A DNA stretch of 64,000 bases from JBBTQS01 sp964627055 (GCA_964627055.1 CAZVGV010000004.1:15862-79861), one strand, 5' to 3'; positions 17,441-26,861 are shown, numbered from the stretch's first letter. A program made the numbers and translations. The notes: a model not told the origin generated them from the sequence alone.

Positions 17441-18403
17441 ATGCCACGATTCAGCGCCCTTCTTCAACGACGCATGCTTACGCTAGCAGTAGTGGCGGGG
17501 TTTGTGTTTCTTGGTGCAGCACTCTGGTGGATGCGTGTGCAACCAGAAGCAACCCCGAACACGAGTCAACACGTACGTGTTGCAGCAACTATTTTTCCTA
17601 TTTACGATGTTGCTCGCACATTAGGAGTGGGAGAAATTGATGTGCAGCTCATCGTGCCGCCTGGTGCGAGCCCACATACATTTACATTTACACCACAGGG
17701 TGTTGCGGCATTGCAGGGCTCCCAAGTGATTTTTGCGGTAGGCCAGGGGCTCGACGGATGGATAGCACAAGCGCAACAGTCGATTCCGGGGTCACGCATT
17801 GTGTACACGGATCGTAATGTTGTTCTTAGAACCATGGAGGAACATGATGAAGAGCATGAAGATGAGGATGCACACGGTCATGGTATGTATGATCCGCATT
17901 ATTACTTGTCAGTGGTGCAGATGCAGCAGGTTGTGCGTACGATTGTTGCGACATATAAGGAGTTGAAGCCTGAGAGTAGCGCGATTTTTGAATCGCGTGC
18001 TAATGCATATGTCGCAACACTTGCTCAACTCCATGACGAGTTCACCAAATCTCTTGCTCCATGCAAGGACACAAATATTGTAACGATGCATGATGCCTGG
18101 GGATACTTTGCTGATGCGTATCAATTAGTTGTTGCGGGGACGTTTGAGCCATCGGCAGGTGAGGAACCCACACCACAGTACTTGGCTGCGCTTCGACGAG
18201 CGGTCAAGATTGGGAATGTTCGTGTGCTTTTTGGTGAACCGCAGTTGAGTACAGCAGCTCTTGAGACTTTTGCAAAAGACCTGAATGTGTCTGTTGCTCA
18301 ATTAGATCCAGAGGGTGGACTTCCAGGACGTGAGACCTATCTTGCACAGATGCGGTATAATGCGCAGGCTGTAGAACGAGCATGTAACGCCTATGCGCGC
18401 TGA
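17441..18403 (+). CDS. znuA: Zinc/manganese ABC transporter substrate-binding protein (ZnuA-like)
   Basis: 320 residues. One N-terminal hydrophobic segment (about 13-31) acts as signal or anchor. The solute-binding fold has the metal-site histidines in PGASPHTF, HGHGMYDPHYYLS and MHDAWGYFA, with acidic FGEPQLS near the end. An acidic, His-rich loop (EEHDEEHEDEDAHGHG, about 130-145) is characteristic of zinc-binding members. It binds divalent metal outside the membrane and hands it to the ZnuB permease. The znuC start overlaps its stop by 11 nt. Confidence 0.92.
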   Translation: MPRFSALLQRRMLTLAVVAGFVFLGAALWWMRVQPEATPNTSQHVRVAATIFPIYDVARTLGVGEIDVQLIVPPGASPHTFTFTPQGVAALQGSQVIFAVGQGLDGWIAQAQQSIPGSRIVYTDRNVVLRTMEEHDEEHEDEDAHGHGMYDPHYYLSVVQMQQVVRTIVATYKELKPESSAIFESRANAYVATLAQLHDEFTKSLAPCKDTNIVTMHDAWGYFADAYQLVVAGTFEPSAGEEPTPQYLAALRRAVKIGNVRVLFGEPQLSTAALETFAKDLNVSVAQLDPEGGLPGRETYLAQMRYNAQAVERACNAYAR

Positions 18404-19103
18404 AGCAATCATTTCGACTGATGCACTCACCTATACGCAGGAACAGCGTGTTATTCTGGATGGAATTTCTGTTGCGATTCCTCGGGGGAGCATGACTATG
18501 CTTATTGGTCCCAACGGTGCCGGGAAAACAACGTTAGTGCGATTGTTGCTTGGCCTTCTTACGCCTACATCTGGAACTGTAGAAGTTGCAGGGGCATCGC
18601 CGGCTGATGCACGAAGTAAAGTCGGATATGTACCGCAGCGATTTGCCGTAGACCCAACGGTACCGATCACTGTTGCTGAATTCCTTACCCTTACGTACGA
18701 TGCTACGTCTGCGGAGATTAAGGGAGCTCTTGCTGAAGTTGGGCTCGCGTCTGGAGTCGCGCGTGCGCAACTTGCGACGCTTTCCGGGGGACAGTTACAG
18801 CGAGTGCTGATTGCGCGTGCTATTCTCGGAAAACCAGAAATACTAGTACTCGATGAGCCAGTGAGCAACGTTGATGCGGGTGGAACTCGATCTATCTATG
18901 ATCATCTTGAGCATCTCAGAGGTACGCACAATATGACGATTATCGTCGTGTCTCATGAGCTGGATATTGTGAGTCGGTATGCGTCTTTTGTTATTTGTGT
19001 GAACCGTGAACTCTTGTGCACAGGAACGGCACATGAAGTGCTCAAATCAGAAGCGTTGCACCATATGTACGGCGAGGGTGCGCGTCACTTCCATCACCAC
19101 TAG
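18393..19103 (+). CDS. znuC: Metal ABC transporter ATPase (ZnuC-like)
   Basis: 236 residues. Walker A GPNGAGKTT near residue 39, signature TLSGGQLQRV near 133, Walker B EILVLDEPVSNVD and the switch His in VVSHELD are all present. The C-terminus ends with histidines (GARHFHHH), perhaps a metal-sensing tail. It overlaps znuA by 11 nt and precedes znuB by 3 nt, so the three genes form one operon that powers zinc or manganese import. Confidence 0.93.
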   Translation: MRAEAIISTDALTYTQEQRVILDGISVAIPRGSMTMLIGPNGAGKTTLVRLLLGLLTPTSGTVEVAGASPADARSKVGYVPQRFAVDPTVPITVAEFLTLTYDATSAEIKGALAEVGLASGVARAQLATLSGGQLQRVLIARAILGKPEILVLDEPVSNVDAGGTRSIYDHLEHLRGTHNMTIIVVSHELDIVSRYASFVICVNRELLCTGTAHEVLKSEALHHMYGEGARHFHHH

Positions 19104-19106
19104 CGT

Positions 19107-19913
19107 ATGGAGCAACTTATTGAATTATTTAGCCTTCCGTTCATGCAGCGAGCACTTGTCGCAGGCATCGCAACGGCAGTCCCACTTGCGATGCTTGGAG
19201 TATTTGTCACTGCAAAAGGAATCGCATTTTTTGGAGACGGGATTGCTCATGCGTCACTTGCAGGCATTGCCATTGGTCTGTTGCTTGGTGTAAGCCCACT
19301 GTGGTGCGCGCTTGCTGTCGCAGTGCTCTTTGCTTGCACGCTCGCTGTACTGGAGGAAAAGAGTAAGCTCAAAAGCGACACGACGTTAGCACTTCTTTTT
19401 ACTGTTGGACTTGCTGTCGGTATTGTGTTGCTTTCACTCAAGCGAGGATTCCAGCCGGATATCATGAGTTATCTGTTTGGAAATATTTTGACAATTGGAA
19501 GTACTGATTTGGCGTTTATTGTTCCATTCTCTGGTGTGTGTGCTGTGCTACTTCTTGTATTGCAGCGTCGTATGATGCTCTTGGTGCTCAGTAGAGAAAT
19601 GGCGTGGCTCTCAGGAATCCCGGTCGTAGCGACGCATGCGTTGCTGTATACGCTTTTGGCTATTACGGTCGTTGTTGCAGTGAAACTCCTGGGTGTCGTA
19701 TTGGTGAGCGCACTCCTTGTCATTCCTGTTATTGCTGCACGACAATGGGCGAGGTCTCTCCAGTCGCTGTTTGCATTAAGTATTTTGTTTGCGGAGCTCA
19801 CAGTGGTTGGTGGTCTGGTACTTTCGTATGTATTAGATCTTCCGTCTGGCGCAGTGATTGTACTCACAGGCGCATTTCTTGCTGCTGTGGCAGCAGCAGT
19901 ACGTTCACGGTAA
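19107..19913 (+). CDS. znuB: Metal ABC transporter permease (ZnuB-like)
   Basis: 268 residues with about eight hydrophobic helices. The segment FFGDGIAHASLAGIAIG is the ABC-3 family permease hallmark (GDxxxHAxLxG), and VKLLGVVLVSALLVIPVIAA is the second conserved helix pair. It forms the membrane channel of the ZnuABC importer. The following gene starts 4 nt after the stop and may be read from the same message. Confidence 0.93.
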   Translation: MEQLIELFSLPFMQRALVAGIATAVPLAMLGVFVTAKGIAFFGDGIAHASLAGIAIGLLLGVSPLWCALAVAVLFACTLAVLEEKSKLKSDTTLALLFTVGLAVGIVLLSLKRGFQPDIMSYLFGNILTIGSTDLAFIVPFSGVCAVLLLVLQRRMMLLVLSREMAWLSGIPVVATHALLYTLLAITVVVAVKLLGVVLVSALLVIPVIAARQWARSLQSLFALSILFAELTVVGGLVLSYVLDLPSGAVIVLTGAFLAAVAAAVRSR

Positions 19914-19917
19914 TACC

Positions 19918-21012
19918 ATGCAGTGGCAATTTTATACACGAACTGGTGATGCATGGGAGGCAATGCGAGCTGCGCTTACGCAAGCGCACGATTCGATTTA
20001 CCTCGAGTCATATATTTTCTTGGATGATGATGTGGGGCGTGCGTTCGTAGATATTCTGGTACGCAAGGCGCAGCAAGGTGTGGATGTGCGGCTTATTTTG
20101 GACGGACTCGGTAGTTTTTGGTTTAGCGTACATTCAATTCAACGCCTACGCGCTGCCGGTGCACGCGTGGTGTCATTTCAGTCTCTCGCGTATCGAAGAT
20201 TTTTTAAGAGTCTTCGTCGACTCAACAATCGCAACCACAGGAAAATTCTGATTGTAGACAAGCGCGTTGGGTTCATTGGTGGCGTCAATGTTCGCAAGGA
20301 ATATCGAGAGTGGCTCGATTTGCATTTGCGACTCGAAGGATCTGAGCTCATTGAGCCCATGGTCCGCTCATTTGGACAGACATGGGTTATCGGCGGAGGT
20401 GAGCGTCGTGGTGTGCGACATCTTCTTCGTGGATCAAGTGTTCAGTGGCGACGTCGTGTGCAGCATTTGCGGTATGTATTCGATCATCCGTATCGACGAT
20501 TCCGCGAGAATAGCCAGGTGCGACGAGAATATATTGCTGCATGCCGACGCGCAAAGCAGTCGATTACTATCGCAACACCGTATTTCCTTCCGGACAAGAA
20601 ATTACTCGCAGCATTTGCAGCGGCGATGGAGCGTGGCATTCATCTTCGAATTCTTGTGCCAGGGCAAATTGATGTCGCCATTCTTCATGAGGCGATGGGG
20701 CGAACAATTCGAAAAGTTCATGAGCTGGGAGCTTCGGTATATCTATTGCCGACAATGATGCATGGCAAGGCATTGGTGATGGATGCAACATACGGCATGA
20801 TCGGCAGTAGCAATATTGATCCGAGAAGTTTCTTTTCTAATCACGAAGCAAATATCACCTTCACCAAGCCAGAGATGGTGAAGGATTTGATCAAAATTTT
20901 AGAAAAATGGCGCCACGTAGCTGCGCCATTTCGTCCGTCGAGGGATTTCAAATCAACGCTTGCACAATGGGTGCTAGGTCTTGTCGGAAGACTGCTTACG
21001 CCGTTGCTGTAA
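19918..21012 (+). CDS. Phospholipase D-type enzyme, cardiolipin synthase-like
   Basis: 364 residues with two PLD repeats. The catalytic HxKxxxxD motifs are NRNHRKILIVD (with GFIGGVNV after it) and MMHGKALVMD (with GMIGSSNIDPRS after it). The N-terminal membrane helices found in ClsA are missing, so it resembles the short soluble ClsB-like type. The start at 19918 follows the znuB stop by 4 nt. The expected reaction is transfer of phosphatidyl groups to make cardiolipin at the membrane. It converges with tsaE, the two genes overlapping by 17 nt. Confidence 0.88.
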   Translation: MQWQFYTRTGDAWEAMRAALTQAHDSIYLESYIFLDDDVGRAFVDILVRKAQQGVDVRLILDGLGSFWFSVHSIQRLRAAGARVVSFQSLAYRRFFKSLRRLNNRNHRKILIVDKRVGFIGGVNVRKEYREWLDLHLRLEGSELIEPMVRSFGQTWVIGGGERRGVRHLLRGSSVQWRRRVQHLRYVFDHPYRRFRENSQVRREYIAACRRAKQSITIATPYFLPDKKLLAAFAAAMERGIHLRILVPGQIDVAILHEAMGRTIRKVHELGASVYLLPTMMHGKALVMDATYGMIGSSNIDPRSFFSNHEANITFTKPEMVKDLIKILEKWRHVAAPFRPSRDFKSTLAQWVLGLVGRLLTPLL

Positions 21013-21448
21013 CTGCCTGAATTGTTCGAGTTTCACCGGTGCCAGATACGGTGAACCAGTGGGCAGTACGCGCCCGATGCCATGCGTCTGGGAATCGTTC
21101 TGGCCATTCCACAATACAAACAGTGGATGGCTCGCCCATGTAGGTATTCACACCAATTTCAGCAAGTTCTTCGACCCGTTCCATGCGGTACGTATCCATG
21201 TGCATGAGCGTTGAGATGTGCGGGTGATTCGTCGTGTACACATTCATGAGTGTGAACGTCGGGGAGGTGATGGTCTCTCGAACACCCAACGCAGCAGCGA
21301 TTGCTTTTGCAAGCGTTGTTTTGCCAGCGCCAAGCTCACCAGAAAGAAGTACAGCATCACCACCATGGAGAGCGGCGACAATTTCCTGTGCGATAGCACC
21401 CACGTCAGACATGGTAAATGTGCGGGGTGTTACAAATGGCGTGCTCAT
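20996..21448 (-). CDS. tsaE: tRNA threonylcarbamoyladenosine biosynthesis ATPase TsaE
   Basis: 150 residues. Walker A SGELGAGKTTLAKA, the SPTFTLMNVY switch and the MDTYRMERVEELAEIG segment are the TsaE hallmarks. C-terminal IVEWPERF is also conserved. The start at 21448 (MSTPFVTPR) is chosen because it gives a 4-nt overlap with the folD stop and places the P-loop at the usual distance; the longer frame runs back into folD. It works with TsaB and TsaD to make t6A37 in ANN-decoding tRNAs. Confidence 0.92.
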   Translation of the reverse strand: MSTPFVTPRTFTMSDVGAIAQEIVAALHGGDAVLLSGELGAGKTTLAKAIAAALGVRETITSPTFTLMNVYTTNHPHISTLMHMDTYRMERVEELAEIGVNTYMGEPSTVCIVEWPERFPDAWHRARTAHWFTVSGTGETRTIQAVTATA

Positions 21449-22284
21449 ACGGATGTCTGTATACGTGCGAGATGAACTACGGTGTGCAAAAGCATTGCAA
21501 CCGTCATTGGTCCAACACCACCGGGAACAGGAGTGCACCACGCTGCTCGCGCAGCGGCATCAGGGTGTATGTCACCCACGACTGCTCCATCGAGTGTGCT
21601 AATGCCGACATCAATGAGAATTGAGCCTGGTTTTACAGCAGCTGGGGTGACACCATGTGGAACACCAATAGCAGTAACCAGCACATCTGCATCTGCGCAG
21701 AGTTGTTGCCAGCCATCGGTCTGTTGTGTTGCCCATTGTACGTGCAGGCCTCGTCGAGAGAGTGCTGCTCCCAACGGTCGCATGAACACGTCACTCTTGC
21801 CTAACACCACGGCTTTTTTGTCCGTGAGTTTTTCTTTCGTAGCCTCCAACAACGCGGTAATTGCATGGATGAGTACAGGCTCAACATACGGCGGTGCATC
21901 AGCCATGAACCGTTCAATATTGTCCGGGTGGAATCCATCAACATCTTTTCGTGGATCAATCGCGCGGATAACGGCGTCAGTATCGAGCCCGGGTGGCAAT
22001 GGGAGTTGTACGAGGATCGCATGCACATCAGTACGCGTGTTGAGTTGCATGATTGTTGCACGCACCTGTTCTGTTGTTGCTTCCTGGGGGAGCGTGATTT
22101 TCTCGAAGGCAATGCCAACCATCTTGCAACGACGTTCCTTCATGCTTACGTACAGCCGTGACGCAGGGTTGTTACCAACCAACACCGCAGCGATGCGTGG
22201 CACAACTGCAAGACTACGAACGTCAGTTCGCAGTCGGGTCAAGACGTGTTTGCCTAGAATTGTGCCACTCAGGAGTTGGGTCAT
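21445..22284 (-). CDS. folD: Bifunctional methylenetetrahydrofolate dehydrogenase/cyclohydrolase
   Basis: 279 residues. The catalytic Lys lies in SRLYVSMKERRC, the folate site in VQLPLPPGL and DPRKDVDGFHPDN, and the NADP-binding loop in VVLGKSDVFMRPLGA. The C-terminal PGGVGPMTVAML motif is intact. One oddity is GKSDVFMRP, where GRSxxVGxP is usual. It interconverts 5,10-methylene-, methenyl- and 10-formyl-tetrahydrofolate. It lies 3 nt after glyA, whose product supplies its substrate, so the pair makes one-carbon units. Confidence 0.94.
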   Translation of the reverse strand: MTQLLSGTILGKHVLTRLRTDVRSLAVVPRIAAVLVGNNPASRLYVSMKERRCKMVGIAFEKITLPQEATTEQVRATIMQLNTRTDVHAILVQLPLPPGLDTDAVIRAIDPRKDVDGFHPDNIERFMADAPPYVEPVLIHAITALLEATKEKLTDKKAVVLGKSDVFMRPLGAALSRRGLHVQWATQQTDGWQQLCADADVLVTAIGVPHGVTPAAVKPGSILIDVGISTLDGAVVGDIHPDAAARAAWCTPVPGGVGPMTVAMLLHTVVHLARIQTSV

Positions 22285-22287
22285 GTG

Positions 22288-23565
22288 CTAGATGTTCAAA
22301 GGGAATCGAGCGCACAGTGTGCGTACTTCGGCATGAAGTGCGGCGAGCTTTGTCGCGTCGGTGCGATGGGTGATCGCGGTCTTGATCCATGTCGCGATCT
22401 GCGCCATCTCGGTTTCGCGCAAGCCACGGGTGGTGATTGCGGGTGTTCCCAAGCGGATACCAGATGGATCAAATGGACTGCGTGGTTCAAACGGTACGGT
22501 GTTCTTGTTTACGGTAATTCCAATCGCAGAAAGTGCGTCTGAGCCTTCCTTGCCACTGATCTGCATATTCGAGAGATCAACGACCATGAGGTGGTTGTCA
22601 GTGCCACCGGTAACAAGGTTGAAGCCTTCGGCAGTGAGTGCGGTAGCAAGTGCTTGTGCATTCTTCACAATTTGCTTGCCGTACTCACGGAACTCTGGCG
22701 TTGCTGCCTCCTTGAGCGCAACAGCAATCGCTGCAGTCTGGTGGTTGTGCGGACCACCTTGTAGACCAGGGATAATGGCACGGTCGATCAATGTCGGCAA
22801 GTTTTCACGTGTCTTGGGAACCTTCTTGAGAGGTTCTGATGGATTGCCGTTACACAGAATCATTGCCCCACGTGGGCCTCGTAGTGTCTTGTGTGTAGTG
22901 GTCATAACCACGTCAGCAATCCCAATAGGGGAAGGGTGTACTCCAGCCACAACAAGTCCTGCAATATGCGAGATGTCAGCAACAAGCCATGCGCCTACGC
23001 GATCAGCAATCGCGCGCAGTCGTGCCCAATCAATGATGCGTGGGTAAGCGGTTGCGCCAGACATAATGAGCTTCGGTTGTTCCTTCACGGCCATTTCTTC
23101 CATCGCATCATAATCAATGACACCATCAGGGCGAGTGCGATAGGTCACACTGCGATAGTATATGCCAGAGAAGTTCACTTTGAGTCCGTGCGTCATGTGT
23201 CCACCAAACGCCAACTCCAAACCCATCACCGTGTCATCAGGTTCCACGAGCGCAAAATAAATCGCGTGATTAGCTGGCGAGCCAGAATATGGCTGCACAT
23301 TTGCATGAGAGCAGCCGAAGAGTGCCTTCGCACGTTCGCGAGCAATATTTTCGATCTGATCCACATTCTCACAGCCACCGTAGTAGCGCATGCCAGGATA
23401 GCCTTCGGAGTATTTGTCCGTGAGTCGAGTTCCAAGTGCCGCAAGAACAGCAGATGATGTATGGTTCTCACTCGGAATCATTTCGAGGCCCTCGGTCTGA
23501 CGAGACGCTTCGCGCTCGATGAGTCCGGCAATCTCCGGGTCAAAGGTGGCCAAGTTGGTTGGCAT
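22288..23565 (-). CDS. glyA: Serine hydroxymethyltransferase
   Basis: 425 residues. PLP lysine in VVMTTTHKTLRGPRGA, the YSEGYPGMRYYGG substrate motif and VQPYSGSPANHAIYFAL are all present. The length and ends match bacterial GlyA. It converts serine and tetrahydrofolate to glycine and methylene-tetrahydrofolate. It is the first gene of a minus-strand unit with folD and tsaE. Confidence 0.95.
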   Translation of the reverse strand: MPTNLATFDPEIAGLIEREASRQTEGLEMIPSENHTSSAVLAALGTRLTDKYSEGYPGMRYYGGCENVDQIENIARERAKALFGCSHANVQPYSGSPANHAIYFALVEPDDTVMGLELAFGGHMTHGLKVNFSGIYYRSVTYRTRPDGVIDYDAMEEMAVKEQPKLIMSGATAYPRIIDWARLRAIADRVGAWLVADISHIAGLVVAGVHPSPIGIADVVMTTTHKTLRGPRGAMILCNGNPSEPLKKVPKTRENLPTLIDRAIIPGLQGGPHNHQTAAIAVALKEAATPEFREYGKQIVKNAQALATALTAEGFNLVTGGTDNHLMVVDLSNMQISGKEGSDALSAIGITVNKNTVPFEPRSPFDPSGIRLGTPAITTRGLRETEMAQIATWIKTAITHRTDATKLAALHAEVRTLCARFPLNI

Positions 23566-23623
23566 AAGCGCGTGTGGATTAGGAATAAAAGTACCTCACT
23601 ACAATACCAAAAGGGTCCATAAA

Positions 23624-23661
23624 AACCAAGAAGCCGCCCGGCAGTTGTGCGTGCGGCTTCC
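23624..23661 (-). terminator. Terminator-like hairpin after the small minus-strand gene
   Basis: On the minus strand GAAGCCGC pairs with CGGCTTC across a G/C-rich loop and is followed by TTGGTTTTTAT. It would end transcription of the 23687-24118 gene before glyA. Confidence 0.65.
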
Positions 23662-23686
23662 GTCTATAGGATGTTGTAATCGGTCG

Positions 23687-24118
23687 CTACCGCCAAATCT
23701 CCGTGTTGCGGGAGGTGAGTAGGTCCATGTCTGTCCGAGATCCGTACCAAAACATCAAGACGGTGAACAGGTGCACCCCATCTTCGTTCAGTCGAAGTTC
23801 TGCACCGTCCAACAGGAATGAGAGTTCGCGCAGGCGCGCGAGGCAAGCATCGACCTCATTCGTGTAGCCTTGCAGATTTGCGTGGAGTGACTCGACGGTG
23901 AGTGGTTTGCCGTCAAGACAGGCTTGCCGGATGCGCCTGATCACCACTACGTCCTTCAGCATGAGCCGTCTCGTGATCATGCGGCCGACGTCGCTGAAGG
24001 GCTGGTAGAACTCACCGATCATGCGTGCGTAAGACCGAGTAGCACGCCGGTAGTAGATGAATCCACTCCCCAAACACAGACACAAGCAAATGAGAACATA
24101 GTTCATCATGTGCTCCAC
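23687..24118 (-). CDS. Small membrane-anchored protein of unknown function
   Basis: 143 residues with one N-terminal hydrophobic helix (YVLICLCLCLGSGFIYY) followed by a basic, helical soluble part. I do not recognise a family. The middle (about 45-110: RRIRQACLDGKPLTVESLHANL) has the look of a small helical or winged-helix-like module. A strong AAAGGAGG ribosome site lies 4 nt before the GTG at 24118; ATGs at 24109 and 24106 are further away, so the exact start is uncertain. Its promoter overlaps that of murC in divergent orientation. Confidence 0.55.
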   Translation of the reverse strand: MEHMMNYVLICLCLCLGSGFIYYRRATRSYARMIGEFYQPFSDVGRMITRRLMLKDVVVIRRIRQACLDGKPLTVESLHANLQGYTNEVDACLARLRELSFLLDGAELRLNEDGVHLFTVLMFWYGSRTDMDLLTSRNTEIWR

Positions 24119-24155
24119 AGAACCTCCTTTGCACGACTGATGCGTGTTGGTGCGC

Positions 24156-24205
24156 AGGCTAGCAGAAATATGCTATTTTGTCAAGACTGGAACTTCTGCT
24201 AGAGT
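24156..24205. promoter_or_regulatory. Divergent overlapping promoters for the small membrane gene (-) and murC (+)
   Basis: Minus strand: TTGACA (complement of 24179-24184), 17-nt spacer, TAGCCT (complement of 24156-24161). Plus strand: TTGTCA at 24178-24183, 16-nt spacer, TAGAGT at 24200-24205. The two -35 boxes share the same bases, so the promoters should compete. Confidence 0.65.
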
Positions 24206-24211
24206 AGGAAT

Positions 24212-25621
24212 ATGAAAACACCAACATCCATCAGCTCGCTCACTCGCGTCCATTGCATCGGCATTGGCGGCATTGGCGTTTCGGCAGCAGCGAAATATCT
24301 TCATGAGTTGGGTGTGCATGTAAGTGGGTCAGATGCGGCAGTGGACTCGGACATTATTGCGGAAGTGCGTGCGCTAGGGATTGCTGTGTTCAAGGGCGAA
24401 GATGCTGCAAGTGTACCAACAGACGCAAGCCTTGTGGTGTATTCGCCAGCGGTGCAGGCGACCCATGCAGAACGCAAGCGAGCAACAGAACTTGGCATTC
24501 CACAGATGAGCTATCCCGAGTTCCTTGCACTGTTGTCGCAAAAGAAATATACGATTGCGGTCACCGGAACCCATGGCAAGTCCACCACCACCGCACTGAT
24601 TGGGAGTATTCTCAAGAGCGCAGGGTTTGACCCAACGGTAATCGTAGGGTCGAGGTGTCCCATGTTTAGTCACGGCAATCTCAACTTTGGATCGAGCAAT
24701 ATTTTTGTAGTCGAGGCGTGCGAGTATCAGGGGAACATGCGTCTACTTCATCCAAACATTGCGGTCGTGACCAATATCGAGTGGGATCACCCCGATTACT
24801 ACAAGGACGCGGATGCGGTGTACAAAACAATGCAAGAGTTCGTGAGTGGTTTGCCAACGGATGGTGTGCTTATCAAGAACTACGATGATCGACTTGTACG
24901 CGGTAAGTTGCATTTCGGTGGGAAGACAGTGACGGTTGGGCTTGCCGAGGGTGCGGATCTCGCAGCAACTGATGTGCTTACACATAGTGGTGCGTCATAC
25001 TTCACAGTTGCGGTACCATCGCGATCCAAGTTTTCGGACGAACGGTTCAGCCTGCGTGTGCCAGGACGGTTTAATATCAGTAACGCGCTCGCAGCGATTG
25101 CAGTCGCGCTAGAGATGCATGTACCTGTAGATCGGATTCAATCGACACTCGCGGAATTCCGTGGTATTTGGCGTCGGTTCGAAGTCGTAGGTTCGTGGCG
25201 TGGTGCAACAGTCATTTCGGACTACGCACACCATCCAACTGCAGTGCGCGCGACAATTCAAGCGGCACGTGAGTGGTACCCAGGTCAGCGTATTATCGCG
25301 GTGTATCAACCTCATCAGCACGCACGAACTAAGGAGTTATTTGCAGATTTTGTTGATGCATTCCACGGCGCGGATATCACACTCATGGCAGATATTTATG
25401 ATGTGAAGGGGCGCGAGGAAGATGTGCACCAGGATGTTTCAAGCGATATGCTTGTCGCAGCAATCCAAAAGAGCAATACACAGGACGCTGTGCACGCAAC
25501 TGGAGATCTTCGTCACACGCAATCCCGCTTGCGTGAAGTGGTGCAGAAGGATGATGTTATTCTCGTCATGGGCGCAGGAGACATTGACATGATGGCACGA
25601 TCACTCGTGTCCAAAACGTAA
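24212..25621 (+). CDS. murC: UDP-N-acetylmuramate--L-alanine ligase
   Basis: 469 residues with all three Mur domains. The N-terminal GIGGIGVSAAAKYL is the MurC UDP-binding loop. The ATP site is AVTGTHGKSTTTALIG, followed by VVEACEYQGNM, TNIEWDHPDYY and the C-terminal SDYAHHPTAVRATI and YQPHQHARTKELF. It adds L-Ala to UDP-MurNAc, the first committed peptide step. It is the only Mur ligase in this window with a complete N-terminal domain. murB starts 1 nt after its stop. Confidence 0.95.
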   Translation: MKTPTSISSLTRVHCIGIGGIGVSAAAKYLHELGVHVSGSDAAVDSDIIAEVRALGIAVFKGEDAASVPTDASLVVYSPAVQATHAERKRATELGIPQMSYPEFLALLSQKKYTIAVTGTHGKSTTTALIGSILKSAGFDPTVIVGSRCPMFSHGNLNFGSSNIFVVEACEYQGNMRLLHPNIAVVTNIEWDHPDYYKDADAVYKTMQEFVSGLPTDGVLIKNYDDRLVRGKLHFGGKTVTVGLAEGADLAATDVLTHSGASYFTVAVPSRSKFSDERFSLRVPGRFNISNALAAIAVALEMHVPVDRIQSTLAEFRGIWRRFEVVGSWRGATVISDYAHHPTAVRATIQAAREWYPGQRIIAVYQPHQHARTKELFADFVDAFHGADITLMADIYDVKGREEDVHQDVSSDMLVAAIQKSNTQDAVHATGDLRHTQSRLREVVQKDDVILVMGAGDIDMMARSLVSKT

Positions 25622-25622
25622 T

Positions 25623-26531
25623 ATGCAGGATGCGATTACCAAGCAACTCACGCCGCATGTGCAGGAAATTCGTCAGCAGGTGTCGATGGCAAAGTTAACG
25701 ACGTTCAAAGTCGGAGGACCAGCACGCTACCTTGTGACAGTTGCATCTGTAGAGTCACTTCAAGCAGTTCTCGCAGTTGCTGCGCGTGCAGGATTGGCAA
25801 CAATCGTCCTAGGTGGCGGGAGCAATATGTTGGTGTCAGATATAGGATTTACGGGCATTGTTATTCGTCTGGCAATGTCGCGGGTCACGATCGAGGGCAC
25901 TCGTGTGGTTGCAGAGGCAGGGGCAAAAACAGTTGCGCTTGCGCAACAGACCGTGGCTGCTGGACTTGCGGGGTTTGAATGGGCCGTGGGCGTGCCTGGA
26001 ACCATTGGCGGTGCGGTCCGTGGTAATGCAGGAGCTGTAGGAGGAGAGATGAAGGACTCGGTGGTACAGGTCGAGGCGCTCATTGATGGCGAGGTGTTCA
26101 CAGTCTCCAACGCGGAGTGTGAGTTTGGGTATCGTCACAGCATCTTCAAGGAGAACGGCGGTATTATTCTCTCGGCGACTTTTTCGTTCACGCCAGGTGA
26201 TCCAGCAGAGGGGGCGAAGAAGATGCATGATGCACTGTTGTACCGCATGACGACACAGCCCAAGGGATTTGCTTCAGCAGGAAGTGTTTTCAAAAATATT
26301 ATTCAGCCAGACGGCACGCGTGTGTTCGCGGGCAAGTTGATTGAAGAAGCTGGACTCAAAGGGACGGCAATTGGTGGTGCGTCAGTGGCGCAGGCACATG
26401 GGAATTTTATTATTACGACCAAAGAGGCTACCGCTCAGGATATTCAGCAGCTTATTGAGCTCATGAAGGAGCGGGTGTATGCTACAAGTGGATACCAACT
26501 CCACGAAGAAATTCAGTACGTGGGGTTCTAA
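25623..26531 (+). CDS. murB: UDP-N-acetylenolpyruvoylglucosamine reductase
   Basis: 302 residues. The FAD-binding domain carries TFKVGGPARYLV and VLGGGSNMLVSD. The C-terminal part has FGYRHSIFK, PKGFASAGSVFKN (catalytic Ser), LIEEAGLKG and HGNFIITTKEA. It is a type II-like (short) MurB in layout. It reduces enolpyruvyl-UDP-GlcNAc to UDP-MurNAc, the substrate of the adjacent MurC. Confidence 0.95.
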   Translation: MQDAITKQLTPHVQEIRQQVSMAKLTTFKVGGPARYLVTVASVESLQAVLAVAARAGLATIVLGGGSNMLVSDIGFTGIVIRLAMSRVTIEGTRVVAEAGAKTVALAQQTVAAGLAGFEWAVGVPGTIGGAVRGNAGAVGGEMKDSVVQVEALIDGEVFTVSNAECEFGYRHSIFKENGGIILSATFSFTPGDPAEGAKKMHDALLYRMTTQPKGFASAGSVFKNIIQPDGTRVFAGKLIEEAGLKGTAIGGASVAQAHGNFIITTKEATAQDIQQLIELMKERVYATSGYQLHEEIQYVGF

Positions 26532-26542
26532 CATGCATGTGT

Positions 26543-26830
26543 ATGCTTACTATTTCGTTGCAGGCAGTACATCTTGAGATGACAGACGCAATTGCTGAAT
26601 ATGCAGCAGGCAAGGTTCAAGCACTCGCAAAATTTACAAGTGATGAAGAGATTGGTGTGCAAGTAACCGTTGGAAAGACTTCTGATCATCACCAAAAAGG
26701 GCCAGTATTCTTGTGTGAAGTGCAGATGAATGGGCCCGAAACAAAAATCATGGCAAAAGAGGTCACAGAAGACCTCTACGCAAGCATTGATGCTGTGGTT
26801 GCAAAGCTCAAGAGACAGCTCACAGCGTAG
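26543..26830 (+). CDS. hpf: Ribosome hibernation-promoting factor, short HPF/YfiA type
   Basis: 95 residues (97 from the alternative ATG at 26537). The beta-alpha-beta-beta-beta-alpha pattern of the HPF/RaiA fold is visible: a first strand SLQAVHLE, a helix EYAAGKVQALAKF, strands with VQVTVGKTS and FLCEVQMNG, and a final helix DAVVAKLKRQL. No C-terminal dimerisation extension is present. It would bind the 30S decoding region in slow growth. It sits between murB and secA, as hpf often precedes secA in other bacteria. Confidence 0.85.
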   Translation: MLTISLQAVHLEMTDAIAEYAAGKVQALAKFTSDEEIGVQVTVGKTSDHHQKGPVFLCEVQMNGPETKIMAKEVTEDLYASIDAVVAKLKRQLTA

Positions 26831-26832
26831 GC

Positions 26833-26861
26833 TTGTTGAACCCCGGTTTGCATGGTAGAGT
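26833..26861 (+). promoter_or_regulatory. Putative secA promoter
   Basis: TTGTTG at 26833-26838, a 17-nt spacer, then TAGAGT at 26856-26861, leaving a leader of about 42 nt before the secA start. Confidence 0.55.
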